From: an uncultured Dokdonia sp.
Lineage (GTDB): Bacteria > Bacteroidota > Bacteroidia > Flavobacteriales > Flavobacteriaceae
Length of the DNA stretch: 7,953 nucleotides
Reading direction: 5' to 3'
Assembly: GCA_937124495.1 (NCBI GenBank)
Contig: CAKZKZ010000115.1
Span: 1 to 7,953 of the forward strand
Below the pieces are notes generated by a model. The model did no database searches, was not told the origin of the DNA, and saw nothing but the letters and a program-made list of their open reading frames with translations. Shown here in pieces: positions 6,321 through 7,953 of this stretch (positions are counted from its first letter, which is position 1; every line of letters starts with the position of its first letter). A program made the position numbers and the translations under genes.

Positions 6321-7598
6321 TTATAAGTTTTTTATAGCGTTTGTGGTTACAGGACCTAATTCATAACTAGCATCCAATAATTCTTTTTTAATAGGCGTCA
6401 CACGATCATAGAGTCCGTTAGACTTGTAAATTTTGGCAAGGTGGTATTGTGCTAAAGGCTCATAGGTTTTGTTGACCACATGAGTTTCTGCAATAGTTAA
6501 TGCTTTCTTGTACTCTCCTTTTTGTTGGTATACATAGGCTAGTAAATCATAGGATTGTGGTGTAGGCCTGTTTTCTATTTCTTTTTGTGCAATGGCTAAT
6601 GCAGTATCAAATGCTTCTTTTTCACTGAGAAGAATTTCTGCAGTATGAGTATTATACATATCTCCATATGCAGGGTTTTGAATGGCTTCCAAATACGCAT
6701 TGATATGTTCTTGTTTTGCAATAACATCGTTTTGGTATTCGGCTATTTCGGCTTTGAGTAAGAAATAATCTGGGCTTTGATGTTGTTTTTGGATCGTATC
6801 TAAAATACGTAAGGCTTCCGTTGGATTTTTTTCATGAGAATACGTGATCCAGGCGATTCCTTTTTTCGCGTAAGCATCATTAGGATCAATCGCAAGAGAT
6901 TTTAAATAGTGTTTGTAAGCATCTTTGATACGTCCGGCATGCCCATAGTAGTCTGCGAGATTGGTGTAGACCCAACTTTTTAAAGTTTCATTGTTGCTGT
7001 ATTCTGCAATGCGCTTTGCGCGTTCCATATTATGAATGGCTCCATCTAAATCTCCTTTGTAATCTTTCCATTTTGCCAAACGAATAAGATAATTGAAATC
7101 AGAAAAATCGGTAATCAGATATAAATAAGTTTCTGCAGCTTTATAGTTCCCTAATTCCATAGCAACATCAAATTGCATAGCATGTGTTTCTGTTTTATTA
7201 GGAGAAAAAAACTGTGCTTCTTGTAATGCTTTAGCAGCTTCTTTAAATTTATGTTGAGAGATGCGATTTTTTGCAAGTGCTCTTAAATACACATCTTTGC
7301 CTATATGCGCTTTATCTGCTGCTTTTTCTAATGCAATTTCAGCTTTTGTAAGAGATTCAATGGTGCCTGTGGTTTCAAATAGTTTTGTGTATTCTTGTGC
7401 ACTCTTTCCTAAGGCAATGATTTGCATGCTATCTTGTTTGATTCTGGTATTCCAAAATGTAAGGTGTTGTTTTGTTAGATCTTTATTGGATGTATTTTGG
7501 TATTCTAAATACGTATTATAATCTTCTGGGTTGGTGATTTGCTTTTCTTGACACGCAAAGAGAAAACAAATACATGCTACTAAAAATATTGATTTCAT
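6321..7598 (-). CDS. Tetratricopeptide-repeat lipoprotein
   Basis: The product has 425 residues. Residues 1-15 are a lipoprotein signal peptide with the lipobox LFAC, C16 being lipidated; the following QEKQ is polar and only partly like a Bacteroidetes surface-export signal. The rest is an alpha-helical solenoid of degenerate TPR units from about 60 to 405. The clearest is residues 208-239, WVYTNLADYYGHAGRIKDAY then HYLKSLAIDP, with the usual W/L/Y, G, Y, A and P positions. Others are near 104-133 (YLRALAKNRI ... EAAKALQEAQ), 148-165 and 347-372 (PQSYDLLAYVYQQKGEYKKA). TPR units form protein-binding scaffolds; no catalytic site is seen. It lies 87 bases downstream of the DUF4331 gene on the same strand, with a strong hairpin between. 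A DUF4331-TPR pairing is common in Flavobacteria (from memory), so both probably serve one envelope function that remains undefined. Confidence 0.88.
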   Translation of the reverse strand: MKSIFLVACICFLFACQEKQITNPEDYNTYLEYQNTSNKDLTKQHLTFWNTRIKQDSMQIIALGKSAQEYTKLFETTGTIESLTKAEIALEKAADKAHIGKDVYLRALAKNRISQHKFKEAAKALQEAQFFSPNKTETHAMQFDVAMELGNYKAAETYLYLITDFSDFNYLIRLAKWKDYKGDLDGAIHNMERAKRIAEYSNNETLKSWVYTNLADYYGHAGRIKDAYKHYLKSLAIDPNDAYAKKGIAWITYSHEKNPTEALRILDTIQKQHQSPDYFLLKAEIAEYQNDVIAKQEHINAYLEAIQNPAYGDMYNTHTAEILLSEKEAFDTALAIAQKEIENRPTPQSYDLLAYVYQQKGEYKKALTIAETHVVNKTYEPLAQYHLAKIYKSNGLYDRVTPIKKELLDASYELGPVTTNAIKNL

Positions 7599-7638
7599 TT
7601 TGAGATTTTTTTGAGGTTGTTTGTATGCTTATGCTATG

Positions 7639-7679
7639 TTTAAAAAGGAGTTTGTATTTAGAACAAACTCCTTTTTAAA
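7639..7679 (-). terminator. Strong hairpin between the DUF4331 and TPR genes
   Basis: A perfect 17-bp stem (arms 7639-7655 and 7663-7679) closes a 7-base loop. The minus-strand 3' arm ends in CTTTTTAAA, so an A/T tract flanks a GGAG/CTCC core, as in bidirectional terminators. It lies just after the DUF4331 stop codon and about 40 bases before the TPR start. Because no clear promoter is visible between the hairpin and the TPR gene, it probably works as a partial terminator or a 3'-end stabiliser that lowers TPR expression relative to DUF4331. Confidence 0.7.
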
Positions 7680-7685
7680 AGGTTG

Positions 7686-7953
7686 TTAGTTATGAGGTGC
7701 TTCTAGGTAAGGAAATGTGTTAGAAGGAGTTTCTCCTGCGGCACTCACACCATCGGTAACTAGAATAGGTAGGTCAGGAGTCCCATCACCATCTAGATCT
7801 TGTCCATTAAAGCGATCTCCGTTTTGACCTCCAAAAAAGAGAATCAAAGAGATATCTATGACATCGTCTGTGAGTGTACGTCCTGTTAATACATTGGTTC
7901 CATCAAAATAAGATGTAGGAGCATTAGGTGCTACTTGTAATACATCTGATGCT
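7686..7953 (-). CDS. DUF4331 family protein, C-terminal 88 residues (partial)
   Basis: Too close to the window edge to show a start: the frame enters at 7952 and ends at TAA 7688-7686, giving 88 residues. The sequence GRTLTDDVIDISLILFFGGQ, the acidic DLDGDGTPDLP (a calcium-loop-like D-x-D-G-D-G run) and the terminal FPYLEAPHN match the usual C-terminal end of DUF4331 proteins as I recall them. Those are secreted proteins of unknown function, often several hundred residues long. The gene is upstream of the TPR lipoprotein on the same strand, and a hairpin follows its stop directly. The family call is by recall of these motifs; the reading frame itself is certain. Confidence 0.8.
   Translation of the reverse strand, partial: ASDVLQVAPNAPTSYFDGTNVLTGRTLTDDVIDISLILFFGGQNGDRFNGQDLDGDGTPDLPILVTDGVSAAGETPSNTFPYLEAPHN

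Noticed and set aside
7261..7521. Plus-strand open frame of 86 codons
   Set aside because: It is antisense to the TPR lipoprotein gene. Its hydrophobic, cysteine-rich translation is the usual result of reading helical coding DNA backwards.

Overview
The window looks like chromosomal DNA of a marine-type member of Flavobacteriaceae (Bacteroidetes). Supporting signs are a low-GC, AT-rich sequence, TAnnTTTG-like -7 promoter elements instead of TATAAT boxes, several exported proteins and lipoproteins, an ECF sigma/RskA-type anti-sigma pair, and the C-terminus of a DUF4331 protein next to a TPR lipoprotein. The genus is not proven. Dokdonia-like relatives are a guess from the overall style and from a GCTTTCGCGAAAGC palindrome. 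No RNA genes, CRISPR arrays, IS elements or attachment sites were found, and no gene-free gap exceeds about 175 bases.

Left part (1-1816, minus strand): a large exported protein, cut by the window edge. It has a signal peptide, a region resembling an inactivated gluzincin metallopeptidase, and the first half of a GH113-like TIM-barrel that stops just after the predicted acid/base glutamate. Its 605 visible codons run through the window start.

Middle-left (1991-3869, plus strand): an exported beta-rich protein whose reading frame is interrupted by one in-frame TAG. The same frame then continues for 58 well-preserved codons and ends in an 8-base overlap with the next gene, a leucine-rich-repeat lipoprotein. 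The two genes look like an ancestral operon whose first gene is broken, or is read through.

Middle (3941-5289, plus strand): an ECF sigma factor overlapping by four bases with a single-pass membrane anti-sigma factor (RskA C-terminal domain). This is a standard envelope-signalling pair: the anti-sigma holds the sigma factor at the inner membrane until a signal releases it. Its target genes cannot be read from the window.

Middle-right (5327-6196, plus strand): an orphan 289-residue protein with a C-X2-C-X16-C-X2-H zinc-finger-like motif. Its DNA is much more AT-rich than its neighbours (about 25% GC on sampled lines, against about 42% on a line of the anti-sigma gene). It has its own TACTTTTG promoter element almost touching its ATG. 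It is the best candidate for recently acquired DNA.

Right part (6321-7953, minus strand): a DUF4331 protein C-terminus, a strong 17-bp hairpin, then a TPR lipoprotein ending in a second hairpin terminator. DUF4331 and TPR lipoprotein genes are familiar neighbours in Flavobacteria (from memory) and probably form one expression unit modulated by the hairpin between them.
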